From Desulfurivibrionaceae bacterium (GTDB lineage Bacteria; Desulfobacterota; Desulfobulbia; Desulfobulbales; VMSU01), in contig JAQYVV010000005.1 of assembly GCA_030145275.1 (NCBI GenBank), positions 84,559-148,558 of the forward strand: 64,000 nt of DNA, in the 5' to 3' direction. Of this stretch, positions 37,313-45,889 are shown one piece after another; within the stretch, counting starts at the first letter, position 1, and the number at the start of each line of letters is the position of its first letter. The notes beneath the pieces are model-generated. The model saw nothing but the letters and a program-made list of their open reading frames with translations. It had not been told where the DNA came from and ran no database searches. The translations under genes and the position numbers were made by a program.

Positions 37313-37348
37313 ACCAGTTCAAGAAGTCCTGGGACTGGTGTTTTTTTT
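37313..37348 (+). terminator. Rho-independent terminator, probably of the bio cluster
   Basis: ACCAGTTC (37313-37320) pairs with GGACTGGT (37332-37339) with one wobble pair, then a run of eight T. Confidence 0.72.
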
Positions 37349-37407
37349 CATTGGTGCTCGGTTAAGAAATTGCATTGAAAACTTATGTTGATTCGAGCTC
37401 TATAAAT

Positions 37408-37495
37408 CGTCATCCCGGTATGTTTTTAACCGGGATCCAGGAAATACTACCAAGCGTAGAATCTGGATTCCAGCTAAAAACATGCTGGAATGACG
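37408..37495. repeat. Palindromic repeat F (CGTCAT type)
   Basis: CGTCATCCCGGTATGTTTTT and the terminal AAAAACATGCTGGAATGACG form long inverted ends, with inner GGGATCCAG and CTGGATTCC. This resembles the GTCATTCC-type palindromes dispersed in many bacterial genomes. Confidence 0.72.
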
Positions 37496-37661
37496 AGCAT
37501 TGGACTGTAAACATAGGTGAACAAACTACCGCAAAATCCTAACCGGACACTGCTAGTTTTTTTGTGTTTCCATTCTCAGGTTTTATTTTATCCTGGATAA
37601 AATGAATATTAACCTTGTGTATTTGACTTAGGGTAGTTTTTTCGCAACTGGAGGAATATCT

Positions 37662-39260
37662 ATGTCCCAAATGACCATTGGCAAAAGAATAACCTTAGCT
37701 TTTGGTGTTATAATAGCATTGCTTTTTATCCTTGTTGTGGCAATGAAATTTGGCATTAATGGTATTGTCTCAAATGCAGAGCAGGTAATTGAAGGAAGCG
37801 AACTGGATCGCAATCTTGCCCAGGCTGAAATTGACCATTTGAATTGGGTCTCGGCAGTGAGCCGTCTATTTACTGATACGAATACCAGAGAGTTAAAGGT
37901 TCAAAAGGATGACCGTAAATGTGGTTTTGGTCAGTGGCTTTATGGTGAGGGACGAAAAGAGGCCGAAATATTTATACCTGAAACTTCCAAATTGTTAAAA
38001 AAGATCGAGGCAGCCCACAAGAGATTGCATGCCTCAGCCATTAAAATTCAAGATGCAGATAACGCAAAAACTATTTACGCACAGGAAACTGTTTCCGCTC
38101 TTACGGAAGTTCAGGGAATAATTGCTCAATTAAGGAAACTTGCTAAAGAAAAAAATATCATGAACGAAGAAATCATGATTGATTCAGCAAAAAAGACCGA
38201 GTTGTTTAGCCTTATCATTGGCCTCTTAGCAATTTTTGTTTGTATATTGCTGAGCTTTCTGACCTCTCGCAATATTATCAAGGTTCTTAAGGATGTAGCA
38301 GGGCGGCTTGGGGTTGGAGCCCACCAGATAGCAGCTGCTTCAAGTCAAATTACCTCATCCAGTCAATCTCTTGCTAATGGCGCTTCCAGCCAAGCTGCAT
38401 CTCTTGAGGAAACCTCAGCTTCCCTTGAGGAAATGGCGGCAATGTCCAGTCAAAATTCAGATAATGCAGGCCAGGCCGACAGTCTTATGAAAGAGGCGGC
38501 TCAAGTTATTACTGGCGCAGATGATTCCATGGGGAAACTGACTGTGTCGATGCAAGAAATTTCATCAGCCAGCGCTGAAACTCAAAATATAGTGAAGACC
38601 ATTGATGAAATCGCTTTTCAAACTAACCTGTTGGCACTGAACGCCGCAGTAGAAGCTGCCAGGGCCGGAGAAGCCGGAGCCGGATTTGCGGTAGTGGCGG
38701 ACGAGGTCCGGAATTTGGCTATGCGAGCAGCTGAGGCTGCAAAAAACACATCAACACTCATAGATGGTACCGTGGCAAAAATAAATACAGGAGAAAACCT
38801 GCTTAACGAAACAAGTGATAAATTCCAAACAACCACTGAAGCTGTTAAAAAGGTAAGCAGTTTGATTGGTGAAATAGCCACCGCCTCAAATGAACAAAAT
38901 CAGGGCGTCAGTCAGGTTAATAGCGCAGTGGTCGAAATAGACTCAGTAACCCAGGATACCGCAGCCAATGCCGAGGAATCTGCAAGTGCTTCAGAGGAGT
39001 TAAACTCCCAGGCTGTCATAATGGAGGAAATTGTAACGGAGTTGCAGATACTTGTGGGGCAAACTGGATCAAAGATAAAGAGACTAGATAAAACACCAAG
39101 AAGACCCATCGTAAAGGAAAAACAGACCCCCTCGACTATCTCGCCACCTAGGCAAAAGGTGGTGAAAGCACTACCTGTTTCGCCTACTCCTGTAAAGAAG
39201 AAAAAAGTGGTACCAGAAGAAATTATTCCAATGGGTGAGGATGAGTTTGAAGACTTTTAA
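37662..39260 (+). CDS. Methyl-accepting chemotaxis protein with extracytoplasmic CZB zinc-binding sensor
   Basis: 532 residues. Transmembrane helix 1 at about 10-28, sensor region about 45-175, helix 2 at about 181-200 ([20 protein letters not shown]), then the cytoplasmic signalling domain with the hairpin tip [20 protein letters not shown]. The sensor region carries CZB zinc ligands: His59 (IDHLNW), Cys87 (RKCGFGQWL), His119 and His123 (AHKRLH). CZB domains usually sit in the cytoplasm; here the ligands lie between the two membrane helices. The C-terminus EDEFEDF resembles a CheR/CheB tethering peptide. An array partner for flagellar or pilus movement; no other che genes adjacent. Confidence 0.9.
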   Translation: MSQMTIGKRITLAFGVIIALLFILVVAMKFGINGIVSNAEQVIEGSELDRNLAQAEIDHLNWVSAVSRLFTDTNTRELKVQKDDRKCGFGQWLYGEGRKEAEIFIPETSKLLKKIEAAHKRLHASAIKIQDADNAKTIYAQETVSALTEVQGIIAQLRKLAKEKNIMNEEIMIDSAKKTELFSLIIGLLAIFVCILLSFLTSRNIIKVLKDVAGRLGVGAHQIAAASSQITSSSQSLANGASSQAASLEETSASLEEMAAMSSQNSDNAGQADSLMKEAAQVITGADDSMGKLTVSMQEISSASAETQNIVKTIDEIAFQTNLLALNAAVEAARAGEAGAGFAVVADEVRNLAMRAAEAAKNTSTLIDGTVAKINTGENLLNETSDKFQTTTEAVKKVSSLIGEIATASNEQNQGVSQVNSAVVEIDSVTQDTAANAEESASASEELNSQAVIMEEIVTELQILVGQTGSKIKRLDKTPRRPIVKEKQTPSTISPPRQKVVKALPVSPTPVKKKKVVPEEIIPMGEDEFEDF

Positions 39261-39264
39261 TGTC

Positions 39265-39321
39265 TGAAACACTTACGGACTAGGGTTATGCAATCTTGGG
39301 TGTACTTAATTGATCGCTAAC
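39265..39321 (+). repeat. 57-bp duplicated segment, copy downstream of the chemoreceptor gene
   Basis: Begins four bases after the chemoreceptor stop. Nearly identical to the end of the esterase gene at 35174-35230. Read in the same frame it gives ETLTD, a TAG, then GYAILGVLN and the same TGA, so it looks like a decayed gene tail rather than a functional unit. Confidence 0.85.
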
Positions 39322-39328
39322 CACACCA

Positions 39329-41023
39329 TTAAGCGTACTTTTCAACGAAGCACTGTTCCGCCTCAACGGTGCCTATCAGAATAAGTTCATCATCTTGTTT
39401 TAAAATTACGTATGGATCAGGACTAAGTAACATCTTTTCTAAGGTTGTGATGGCAATGACACTACAGCCGGTTTCATTACGTATCTTGGTTTCAATCAGA
39501 GTTTTTCCAATAATGGATGAGGGAACCGGGACTCTGAAGACACTTAAGCCCTCAAGGGCCATAAGTACCTCTTCTGGTTTGAGATGGTTTAGAATGGTGT
39601 TGGCTCCAAGAGAGGCATATGACATAACAAGATCAGCGCCAGCTCGGTGCAGCTTGGAAACTGTACTCTCATTTGTGGCCCTGGCTATAATTTGAATATC
39701 GGGCCGCAACTGCCTACAGTAAATGGTCAGATAGATATTGATGGCATCATTGTGGGTCGTGATAATTACAGATCGGGCGTTTTTAATTCCGGCCTTGTGC
39801 AGGGTGCCGAGATCTGCGGCATTGCCTTGGATTGAGTATTTGTTGCCTTTTACCACATTTGGGCTCTTTTCTATTATCCGGTAATCGATATTCCTTTCGG
39901 TTAAAGAAGAAGCTGCAGCCCGTCCGACTCTTCCTCCTCCTAAAATAAGAACCGGAACATCAGCATTTTGCTTGGAGCAAAAGAAGCCGAACTTATTTTC
40001 ATATTTTTGTAGCTGTTCTGTTGATCCAGCAAGCATCAGTACCGTTGTTGAGTTAATTTTTAAATCAGGTGTGGGGGCAACAAATTTACCTCTTTCCCAA
40101 ACTCCAACAACGGTTACACCTGTTTTTTCTCGAAGCCGTGTTTTTGCAAGAATTTTCCCTTCTAGTACCGTTCGCATAGCTGGGGCTTCTGCGATAAGAA
40201 GTTCTTTGTATTTCCAGATAATGTTTGCCCCCATTCCGCCGCCAATAGTCCTGCGTCCAAGGGCCTGGCCTAGCATATCCATAAACTGGAAGACATGGGT
40301 GTTGCCTGAATATTTTAGAATATCTACAGAGTGTTTGTGGTCAGCATTGGTAACAATAGGGACAGTTTCAGATATCTCTCTGACCGTAAATGAGATGTTG
40401 GTATTGGTCATATCATCATTTGTAATCACCACGAGAGCGGCATTCTCAATACGTAGACGTTTGTATGTCTCAGGGGCGCCATAGTCACCAAGCATTACAT
40501 TATAGCCTAAGTCACTAATTTCGAGGGCGGTCTGCAACTCAGGTGCTAAAATTACATAATCGTGTTTTTGCTGTTCTAGTTTTCGGATTAAATTCTTGGT
40601 AATCGGGTCCAGGTTGGTTAACACCACATGACCGCTGGTACCCTCAGGTAATTCTCTGGGGGCACGTGCCTTCTCTTGGGCGACGAGCCAAGGTTCGTAA
40701 AAAAATTGAATAAATGTAAAAGGAAGCATGATGAGGAGAAAAACAATACCTGAGACAAGGACAATGGTGGAAAAAAAGAGGCCAAAGTCGGTTGAAAAGG
40801 TGATGTCTCCAAAACCAAGGGTGGACATGACAGTCAACGTCCAGTAAACCCCGGTGAACCAACTGTATGAGCGGCCCTCCCAAAGCATGATAATATGGAA
40901 AATAATACTGTAGATGCTAATAAGAACAGCAAGGAAGAGAAAAAACTTGAGAAGAAGTAAGACGTTTCTCTGGGTAGTTCTGTTGTGAAAAAAATAGATA
41001 AGTTGTGTGGGTATATATTTCAT
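39329..41023 (-). CDS. K+ channel with two TrkA/RCK regulatory modules
   Basis: 564 residues from ATG 41023. The frame reaches a GTG at 41071, but that part is inside repeat B3. Two membrane helices flank the pore with selectivity filter TLGFGD (equivalent of TVGFGD). Two TrkA-N (RCK) Rossmann modules follow: GHVVLTNLDPITKNLIRKL at about 125 and VPVLILGGGRVGRAAASSL at about 345, each followed by a TrkA-C-like segment (EGKILAKTRLRE; SSIIGKTLIETKIRNETGC). Inner-membrane ligand-gated potassium channel, gated by nucleotides or cations. Confidence 0.9.
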   Translation of the reverse strand: MKYIPTQLIYFFHNRTTQRNVLLLLKFFLFLAVLISIYSIIFHIIMLWEGRSYSWFTGVYWTLTVMSTLGFGDITFSTDFGLFFSTIVLVSGIVFLLIMLPFTFIQFFYEPWLVAQEKARAPRELPEGTSGHVVLTNLDPITKNLIRKLEQQKHDYVILAPELQTALEISDLGYNVMLGDYGAPETYKRLRIENAALVVITNDDMTNTNISFTVREISETVPIVTNADHKHSVDILKYSGNTHVFQFMDMLGQALGRRTIGGGMGANIIWKYKELLIAEAPAMRTVLEGKILAKTRLREKTGVTVVGVWERGKFVAPTPDLKINSTTVLMLAGSTEQLQKYENKFGFFCSKQNADVPVLILGGGRVGRAAASSLTERNIDYRIIEKSPNVVKGNKYSIQGNAADLGTLHKAGIKNARSVIITTHNDAINIYLTIYCRQLRPDIQIIARATNESTVSKLHRAGADLVMSYASLGANTILNHLKPEEVLMALEGLSVFRVPVPSSIIGKTLIETKIRNETGCSVIAITTLEKMLLSPDPYVILKQDDELILIGTVEAEQCFVEKYA

Positions 41024-41052
41024 GATGAGGTGAAAATATTTCAGTTGTTTTT

Positions 41053-41207
41053 CGTAAATATTCGGCAACACTCCAGATTCGCCCGATCAGGCTGACTCAC
41101 GTAGAGCTACTACGCTTCGCCAACCTGATCGAACAAATCTGAAGCGTTGTCAAACATTTACATTTTGTTGGTTGTTGTTGTTTTCAAGTGTTAGTCGAAT
41201 ATTTACG
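41053..41207. repeat. Family B repeat, copy B3 with extension
   Basis: Core palindrome 41053-41162 (110 bases, same length as B1 and B2), same orientation as B1. Extension ends in AGTGTTAGTCGAATATTTAC at 41187-41206, inverted relative to the left end GTAAATATTCGGCAACACT. Confidence 0.85.
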
Positions 41208-41251
41208 GTTTTTCTCTGGGGAAAAAAATTTGTTTAGTAACGGTGAATCTC

Positions 41252-41358
41252 GTAACTGTTCAGATGTGCTTCAGATGTGCTCGATTAGGCTTTTCAGCCA
41301 TACATTAGTATGCTGCAAGGCCTAGTCGGGCGCAGGTGGAGTACAGCTGGACAGTTAC
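41252..41358. repeat. Family C repeat, divergent copy C3
   Basis: GTAACTGTTCAG at 41252 and GGACAGTTAC at 41349-41358 are inverted ends. The interior (ATTAGGC...GCCTAGTC) differs from C1 and C2, so only the ends and the GATGTGCTTC stretch are shared. It runs to within 4 bases of the folE2 stop. Confidence 0.65.
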
Positions 41359-41361
41359 GTG

Positions 41362-42096
41362 TTACATCTCATTGCTGTCAACATAAGCATAGGCACTGTG
41401 TTTGTGGATGGATTCAAAACTTTCAACCCCAACAGAAAACCAGTAAATGTCCTCATTTTTCCTGGCCAGTTCAGCAACTTTTCGTACCACATCTTCAACA
41501 AACATAGGGTTGTTGTAGGCCTCTTCTGTAACAAATTTTTCGTCAGGTCGTTTTAGCAGGCTGTACACCTGACATGATGATCCTGCTTCTGCCATTTTAA
41601 TAAGGTCTTCTATCCAGATAAAGCCGTTAAATTTTACATTAAGGTTGATTTCGGCCCTCTGGTTATGGGCTCCGAAAGAACTGATTTCTTTGGAACATGG
41701 GCAGAGGGTTGTGCTTGGAACCCATACAGATACCATCATGTTGTTTTTGTCTTCATCTTCGGTGGAGAACCTGCAGGTGTACTCCATCAGTCCCTTGGTC
41801 TTGGTGATCGGCGCTTCCTTTTCAATAAAATAGGGGAAGGTTATTTCCATCCTGGCAGATTCAGCCTGTAACTCCTTTTTGACCTCGGATATAAGGGAGG
41901 GAAGAATATCTATACTGATATCATCTTGGAATGTGTTTAAGATTGAGATAAAGGAGGAGACGCAATTTTCCCTATGTTTTTGAGGCATGTTGGCTTGAAG
42001 ATTTATGGTCGCAACTGTTTCCTGACGGCTGCCAGATTTTTGGCGAATCTGGATAGGATAACGTATTTCTTCTATGCCGACTGTTTTAAGTTTCAT
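41362..42096 (-). CDS. folE2: GTP cyclohydrolase I, type IB (FolE2)
   Basis: 244 residues. Family landmarks are VPSTTLCPCSKEISSFGAHNQR (metal Cys and catalytic region, split here as LCPCSKEIS and GAHNQRAEI), GSSCQVYSLLKRPDEKFVTE and NNPMFVEDVVRKVA. FolE2 makes dihydroneopterin triphosphate for folate or queuosine synthesis and uses several metals, unlike the zinc-dependent FolE. Slightly shorter than the usual 260-300. A repeat lies 4 bases after the stop. Confidence 0.95.
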   Translation of the reverse strand: MKLKTVGIEEIRYPIQIRQKSGSRQETVATINLQANMPQKHRENCVSSFISILNTFQDDISIDILPSLISEVKKELQAESARMEITFPYFIEKEAPITKTKGLMEYTCRFSTEDEDKNNMMVSVWVPSTTLCPCSKEISSFGAHNQRAEINLNVKFNGFIWIEDLIKMAEAGSSCQVYSLLKRPDEKFVTEEAYNNPMFVEDVVRKVAELARKNEDIYWFSVGVESFESIHKHSAYAYVDSNEM

Positions 42097-42290
42097 TCTT
42101 TTTTAATTACCTCGGTTGAAAATGCTTATCTTTTGAAACCACTCGCTTACCATATTGATGCTTAAAATGCCAATCGTGTTTCTTCAGAACTCTGTTTTTG
42201 TGATTAATTTTCTGTAAGAGGAGCTAATTCTAGAGGAGAGGGGGGAGTAAATATCATAAACAAACTACTGCTGGATCGTAGATGCTAATG

Positions 42291-42304
42291 GGACAGCCTC
42301 CTAG
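42291..42304. repeat. Solo end of family D repeat
   Basis: GGACAGCCTCCTAG matches the right end of D1. No complete element around it. Confidence 0.5.
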
Positions 42305-42404
42305 GTGGATAAACTGAGAAAGGAGGACGATGGGAGTAATTTGGTAGAGAAAATTATTAGGATGCCTTCAGAGGTGATTCTAAGTTTCTTAGGATTGATT
42401 TACC

Positions 42405-42441
42405 CCCCTCAGGCTCTGGGTAAGTGACGCACCCTGAGGGG
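42405..42441. terminator. Palindrome downstream of the PilB-like gene, possible terminator
   Basis: CCCCTCAGG (42405-42413) is the perfect inverted copy of CCTGAGGGG (42433-42441). Lies 29 bases beyond the stop codon of the minus-strand gene. There is no T run on the minus strand, so terminator function is uncertain. Confidence 0.45.
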
Positions 42442-42469
42442 ATTGAAAATAGAAGGCAAGAAAGTTTTT

Positions 42470-44413
42470 TTAAAGGACTTTGGCAGTATTTTCACAGAGG
42501 TCGACAATCTCATCAATAGTTCTTGCTGCAAGATCTTGATGCTTGGATAAAAAGACAACTCGCATAATCTCTTCGAGAGTTGTTTGGCCAAGGGCTGCCT
42601 TGTAGAAACCGTCTTCATGTACACTAATCATATTATTAATGTTTCTTGCTACTACGCGAATCTGAGATGATGTTTGCCGCGCAAGAATTGCATCTCTGAG
42701 AGGTTCGTTCAGTATCATATGTTCATGGATTCCCGTTCGGCCTGAATAACCGGTGTAATTGCAGTGGGCACAGCCGCTCGCTCTGTAAAATTGGTAGTTT
42801 TCCAAGCCCTCCCTTCTTACATTAAAGGCATCTACTAATCTGTTGGAAGGTGTTGATGGTTCTTTACAGTACTTGCACAAGGTCCGAATAAGGCGCTGGG
42901 CAACAACAGAAACAACTGTTGAGGAGATCAAGAAGGTGTTTACTCCCATATCCATCAAACGCAGGAGTGCGCCGCAGGAATCTTCCGTGTGAAATGTTGT
43001 TAAGACCTTGTGTCCTGTAAGAGAACACTGGATCACCGCTTCAGCTGCATTGATATCTCGAACTTCTCCGACCATGATAATATCGGGATCCTGGCGCATC
43101 ATGGACTTTATGTAATCATTGTAAGTTATGCCGAGTTTTGGGGTGTAGTTGGCCTGAACGATACCATCAACAGAATATTCAACCGGGTCTTCAACCGTTA
43201 TTATGGTCCTGTCCATGGTGTTGAGATAATTGAGGCAGGCATATAATGTGGTACTTTTTCCGCAGCCGGTGGGTCCAGTAACGAGAACAATGCCACTGGG
43301 TTGGTCAAGTATTTCAACAAAGTGCTTGAGGTTCACAGGAGAAAAACCCAATGACTCCAATTCCAGTCTGCTTGCTGCCTGGTCAAGCACCCTGATAACG
43401 ATATTTTCCCCATGCACTCCGACGTAGGTTGATATACGTAGATCTAGGGCGCGATCCATGTAGTTTGTTCTGATTCGACCATCCTGCGGTCTTTTTCTTT
43501 CAATGGTGTCAAGGTTGCACAACGCTTTGATCCTGGCGGTAACCATCAAGGTGAGAAAAATTGGAAAATCTGTTTTGTGGATCATGACACCATCAACTCT
43601 ATAACGAACACGAAGGCGCTCTTCCATAGGTTCAATGTGAATGTCACTGGCCTTTTCAACAATTGCCTGCGAGATAATAAAGTTTACGATGTCGACTATT
43701 TCTGCATTTGCTTCACCTTCTAAGTCATCACCAAGTTGAAGCTTTTTCTCTTGAAACCGTGCCGTCATATCTTCCCCTTCAAAACCATGGATTAGATTGA
43801 TGGCATTTGTAATGTCTCTGTGGGATGCGATAGCAGGGTCAATATCACATTTATACATACCTCTGAGGTCGTTGATGGTTGATTGATCGAGAGGATCTCC
43901 CATAATAACAACGACGGTGTTGTCGCTGCGATAGGCTGGTAAAACGTTTCTTTTTCTGAGGAAATCGGTCTTTATTTCCGCCAGAAGAACACGGTCAATA
44001 ATAGCTGGATCCGGTTGGATCTTAGGGATGCCTAACTGGATGCTTAAGCAGTTGACAAGGGCAACATCGGGGATAAATCCTTGATCGACGAGTATGGAAC
44101 CGATTTTTTTACCTGAAGCCCTTTGAAGTTCGATGGCTTGCTCTAGTTGCTCTTTGTCAATCAGTCCCAGGTTGAGTAAAAGGTCACCTATATTAATACT
44201 TTTCTTATATTTTTTAAGAAAGGTGTTGAATTCGTATCTGGTGATAAGTTTTAATTTTACGCAGACCTGGCCGAGGGGCTCATATTTTTTCTGGCGTTTT
44301 TGAGCCGCCAGTGCTTCACTTAGCTGCTCTTGAGTTAAGAGCCCATCTTTAACCATGAAATCACCAGTTTTCATGGTGGTAACTGTTTTGTTTACGGTAT
44401 CGGGGTTAGCCAT
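42470..44413 (-). CDS. GspE/PilB-family secretion or pilus-assembly ATPase
   Basis: 647 residues, GAGG upstream. Two N-terminal T2SSE-N/MshEN-like repeats (LLTQEQLSEALAAQKRQ; LIDKEQLEQAIELQRASGK), ATPase core with Walker A GPTGCGKSTT, Asp box ITVEDPVEY, Walker B DPDIIMVGEVRD and His box; tetracysteine CKYC...CAHC for zinc. Powers extension of type IV pili or type II secretion. MshEN domains often bind cyclic-di-GMP, which is of interest given the GGDEF-EAL regulator. No pil/gsp neighbours, so the partner system is unknown. Confidence 0.9.
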   Translation of the reverse strand: MANPDTVNKTVTTMKTGDFMVKDGLLTQEQLSEALAAQKRQKKYEPLGQVCVKLKLITRYEFNTFLKKYKKSINIGDLLLNLGLIDKEQLEQAIELQRASGKKIGSILVDQGFIPDVALVNCLSIQLGIPKIQPDPAIIDRVLLAEIKTDFLRKRNVLPAYRSDNTVVVIMGDPLDQSTINDLRGMYKCDIDPAIASHRDITNAINLIHGFEGEDMTARFQEKKLQLGDDLEGEANAEIVDIVNFIISQAIVEKASDIHIEPMEERLRVRYRVDGVMIHKTDFPIFLTLMVTARIKALCNLDTIERKRPQDGRIRTNYMDRALDLRISTYVGVHGENIVIRVLDQAASRLELESLGFSPVNLKHFVEILDQPSGIVLVTGPTGCGKSTTLYACLNYLNTMDRTIITVEDPVEYSVDGIVQANYTPKLGITYNDYIKSMMRQDPDIIMVGEVRDINAAEAVIQCSLTGHKVLTTFHTEDSCGALLRLMDMGVNTFLISSTVVSVVAQRLIRTLCKYCKEPSTPSNRLVDAFNVRREGLENYQFYRASGCAHCNYTGYSGRTGIHEHMILNEPLRDAILARQTSSQIRVVARNINNMISVHEDGFYKAALGQTTLEEIMRVVFLSKHQDLAARTIDEIVDLCENTAKVL

Positions 44414-44536
44414 GATGGACCTCTTTTTTTTGAATCGAGTTATTACTATAATATTTTATAAAAATTATTAATTATTTTATAAGTTATATCTTTTTTAAAT
44501 AAAAAATGTCAAGAAAACATTAATTTAGCTTTTATC

Positions 44537-44567
44537 TTGACAAATGTTATAATTTTTTGGTTAAAAT
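44537..44567 (+). promoter_or_regulatory. Candidate promoter of the vWA-OmpA lipoprotein gene
   Basis: TTGACA (44537-44542) and TAAAAT (44562-44567), spacer 19 bases, 43 bases before the start codon. The spacer is longer than ideal. Confidence 0.35.
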
Positions 44568-44610
44568 TAATAAATAATTGAATTTTTTTTGTTTTAAAAG
44601 AGAGGATAAT

Positions 44611-45801
44611 ATGCCTAGGGTAATTGAATTATTTCTATTTTTAATCTGTTCCTTCTTCACTTTGTCACTACTTGGATGTCAATCAACGGCGAAAATTGAT
44701 CATGGAGGCCATGATTTAACTAATGATGTTGAGAACCTGAACGGACGGATTCAAAGTGGTCTTTATCTGCAAAAAATTGATAATTTAATTGTTGTTGTTG
44801 ATGATACCATGTCCATGTCTCAAAGCCTTGACGGAGAACTAAAAAGAGACCGTGCCGCCAACATGATGACCAGGATCGTAAGAACCATACCCAATATAGA
44901 ACTAGACAAAGGAATTAGGATTTATGGGCCTTTGGTTAATGAAAAGGATAATCATGTCTCTTTGAGTCATGGTATGGGCTTGAATCCGACTGACAAAATA
45001 AGCGAACAAATCCTCACTAAAACTGTAAGTGGCAGTATTTATAATCCTCTCGCCTCTGCCTTAGAAGGCGCCTACCATGAACTTAAACTCGTCAAAGGTG
45101 ATTCCGCAATAATACTTATCAGCGATTTTAAAGATCCCATGAAAGAGATGGCAACATCAGCACAGTTGATCCGGGATTATTACGAGGGCGATGTATGTGT
45201 ATATCCCATTGTAATTGGTAAAGATGGACCTGGACGTAATTCAGCTGAAGATGTTGTTGGAATTGCAGGGTGCGGAATAACAGCACTAGATAGTTCACTG
45301 GAGTCCGGCTCAAACTTAGCGGACTTTATGGAAAAGGTTTTATTCGAAAAACAGGCACCTTTAGCGCCACAGGAACCCGTCGCCCAAAAAGCTAAGACAG
45401 AACTATCATATGAAAAATTATTAAAAGAACGTAAACTAACTATTGAGCTAAAAACTGAATTTGATTTTGATAAATCCAATATTCGGCAAGAATATATCGA
45501 TCACTTAAAAGAAATTGCCGGATTTATGGAAAAATATCCCGAGGTCGTAACTACCATTGAAGGACACACCTGCTCAATTGGTACCGATAAATATAACCTC
45601 GGACTTTCCATTAGAAGGGCAAACAGTGTTAAGAGGCATATGACTGGACTTGGTGTTGACCCGAAAAGATTAAACACAGCAGGCTATGGAGAAACAAGAC
45701 CCATTGCTGATAATTCCAGCCTGGCCGGGCGTAGGCATAACCGGCGAGCAGTGGCCGTAATTACAACGACGATTCAGGAATATATAGATCAGCAAAAATA
45801 G
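44611..45801 (+). CDS. Lipoprotein with vWA-like and OmpA C-terminal domains
   Basis: 396 residues from ATG 44611 with GAGAGGA upstream; a farther in-frame start at 44578 lacks a ribosome-binding site. Lipobox SLLGC. Residues about 60-245 look like a vWA fold: LIVVVDDTMSMSQS (a DxSxS-like MIDAS with T in place of the first S) and AIILISDFKDP. Residues about 280-395 are an OmpA/Pal peptidoglycan-binding domain: FDFDKSNIRQEYIDHL, IEGHTCSIGTDKYN, RLNTAGYGETRPIADN and GRRHNRRA. Anchored in the outer membrane and holding peptidoglycan, like Pal or OmpA. Confidence 0.88.
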   Translation: MPRVIELFLFLICSFFTLSLLGCQSTAKIDHGGHDLTNDVENLNGRIQSGLYLQKIDNLIVVVDDTMSMSQSLDGELKRDRAANMMTRIVRTIPNIELDKGIRIYGPLVNEKDNHVSLSHGMGLNPTDKISEQILTKTVSGSIYNPLASALEGAYHELKLVKGDSAIILISDFKDPMKEMATSAQLIRDYYEGDVCVYPIVIGKDGPGRNSAEDVVGIAGCGITALDSSLESGSNLADFMEKVLFEKQAPLAPQEPVAQKAKTELSYEKLLKERKLTIELKTEFDFDKSNIRQEYIDHLKEIAGFMEKYPEVVTTIEGHTCSIGTDKYNLGLSIRRANSVKRHMTGLGVDPKRLNTAGYGETRPIADNSSLAGRRHNRRAVAVITTTIQEYIDQQK

Positions 45802-45849
45802 TTCTATTTCCATAAAACTTCCTTTAACAAGATGAAGGAAAATCATATC

Positions 45850-45883
45850 AAAGAGCCGGTTTTTTGAACCGGCTCTTTTTTTT
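45850..45883 (+). terminator. Rho-independent terminator after the OmpA-like gene
   Basis: AAAGAGCCGGTT (45850-45861) pairs perfectly with AACCGGCTCTTT (45867-45878), followed by more T. Confidence 0.93.
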
Positions 45884-45889
45884 ATAATT

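Larger units (their letters stand above)
37034..37661. other. 628-base intergenic region with repeats and terminator
   Basis: Holds family A copy A4 with an extension, a terminator and palindrome F (listed separately). No coding frame with a ribosome-binding site, other than the start of the chemoreceptor gene. Confidence 0.6.
41024..41361. other. Intergenic region made mostly of two repeats
   Basis: 338 bases between the K+ channel start and the folE2 stop, both on the minus strand. Repeats B3 and C3 fill most of it. The K+ channel promoter must lie within or next to repeat B3. Confidence 0.6.
42097..42469. other. Intergenic region between folE2 and the PilB-like gene
   Basis: 373 bases. 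Holds a solo family D end (42291-42304) and a GC-rich palindrome (42405-42441). No gene seen; a purine-rich stretch at 42220-42250 is of unknown meaning. Confidence 0.5.

Noticed and set aside
41024..41071. GTG start at 41071 for the K+ channel
   Set aside because: The extra 16 codons lie in repeat B3 and are not channel-like.
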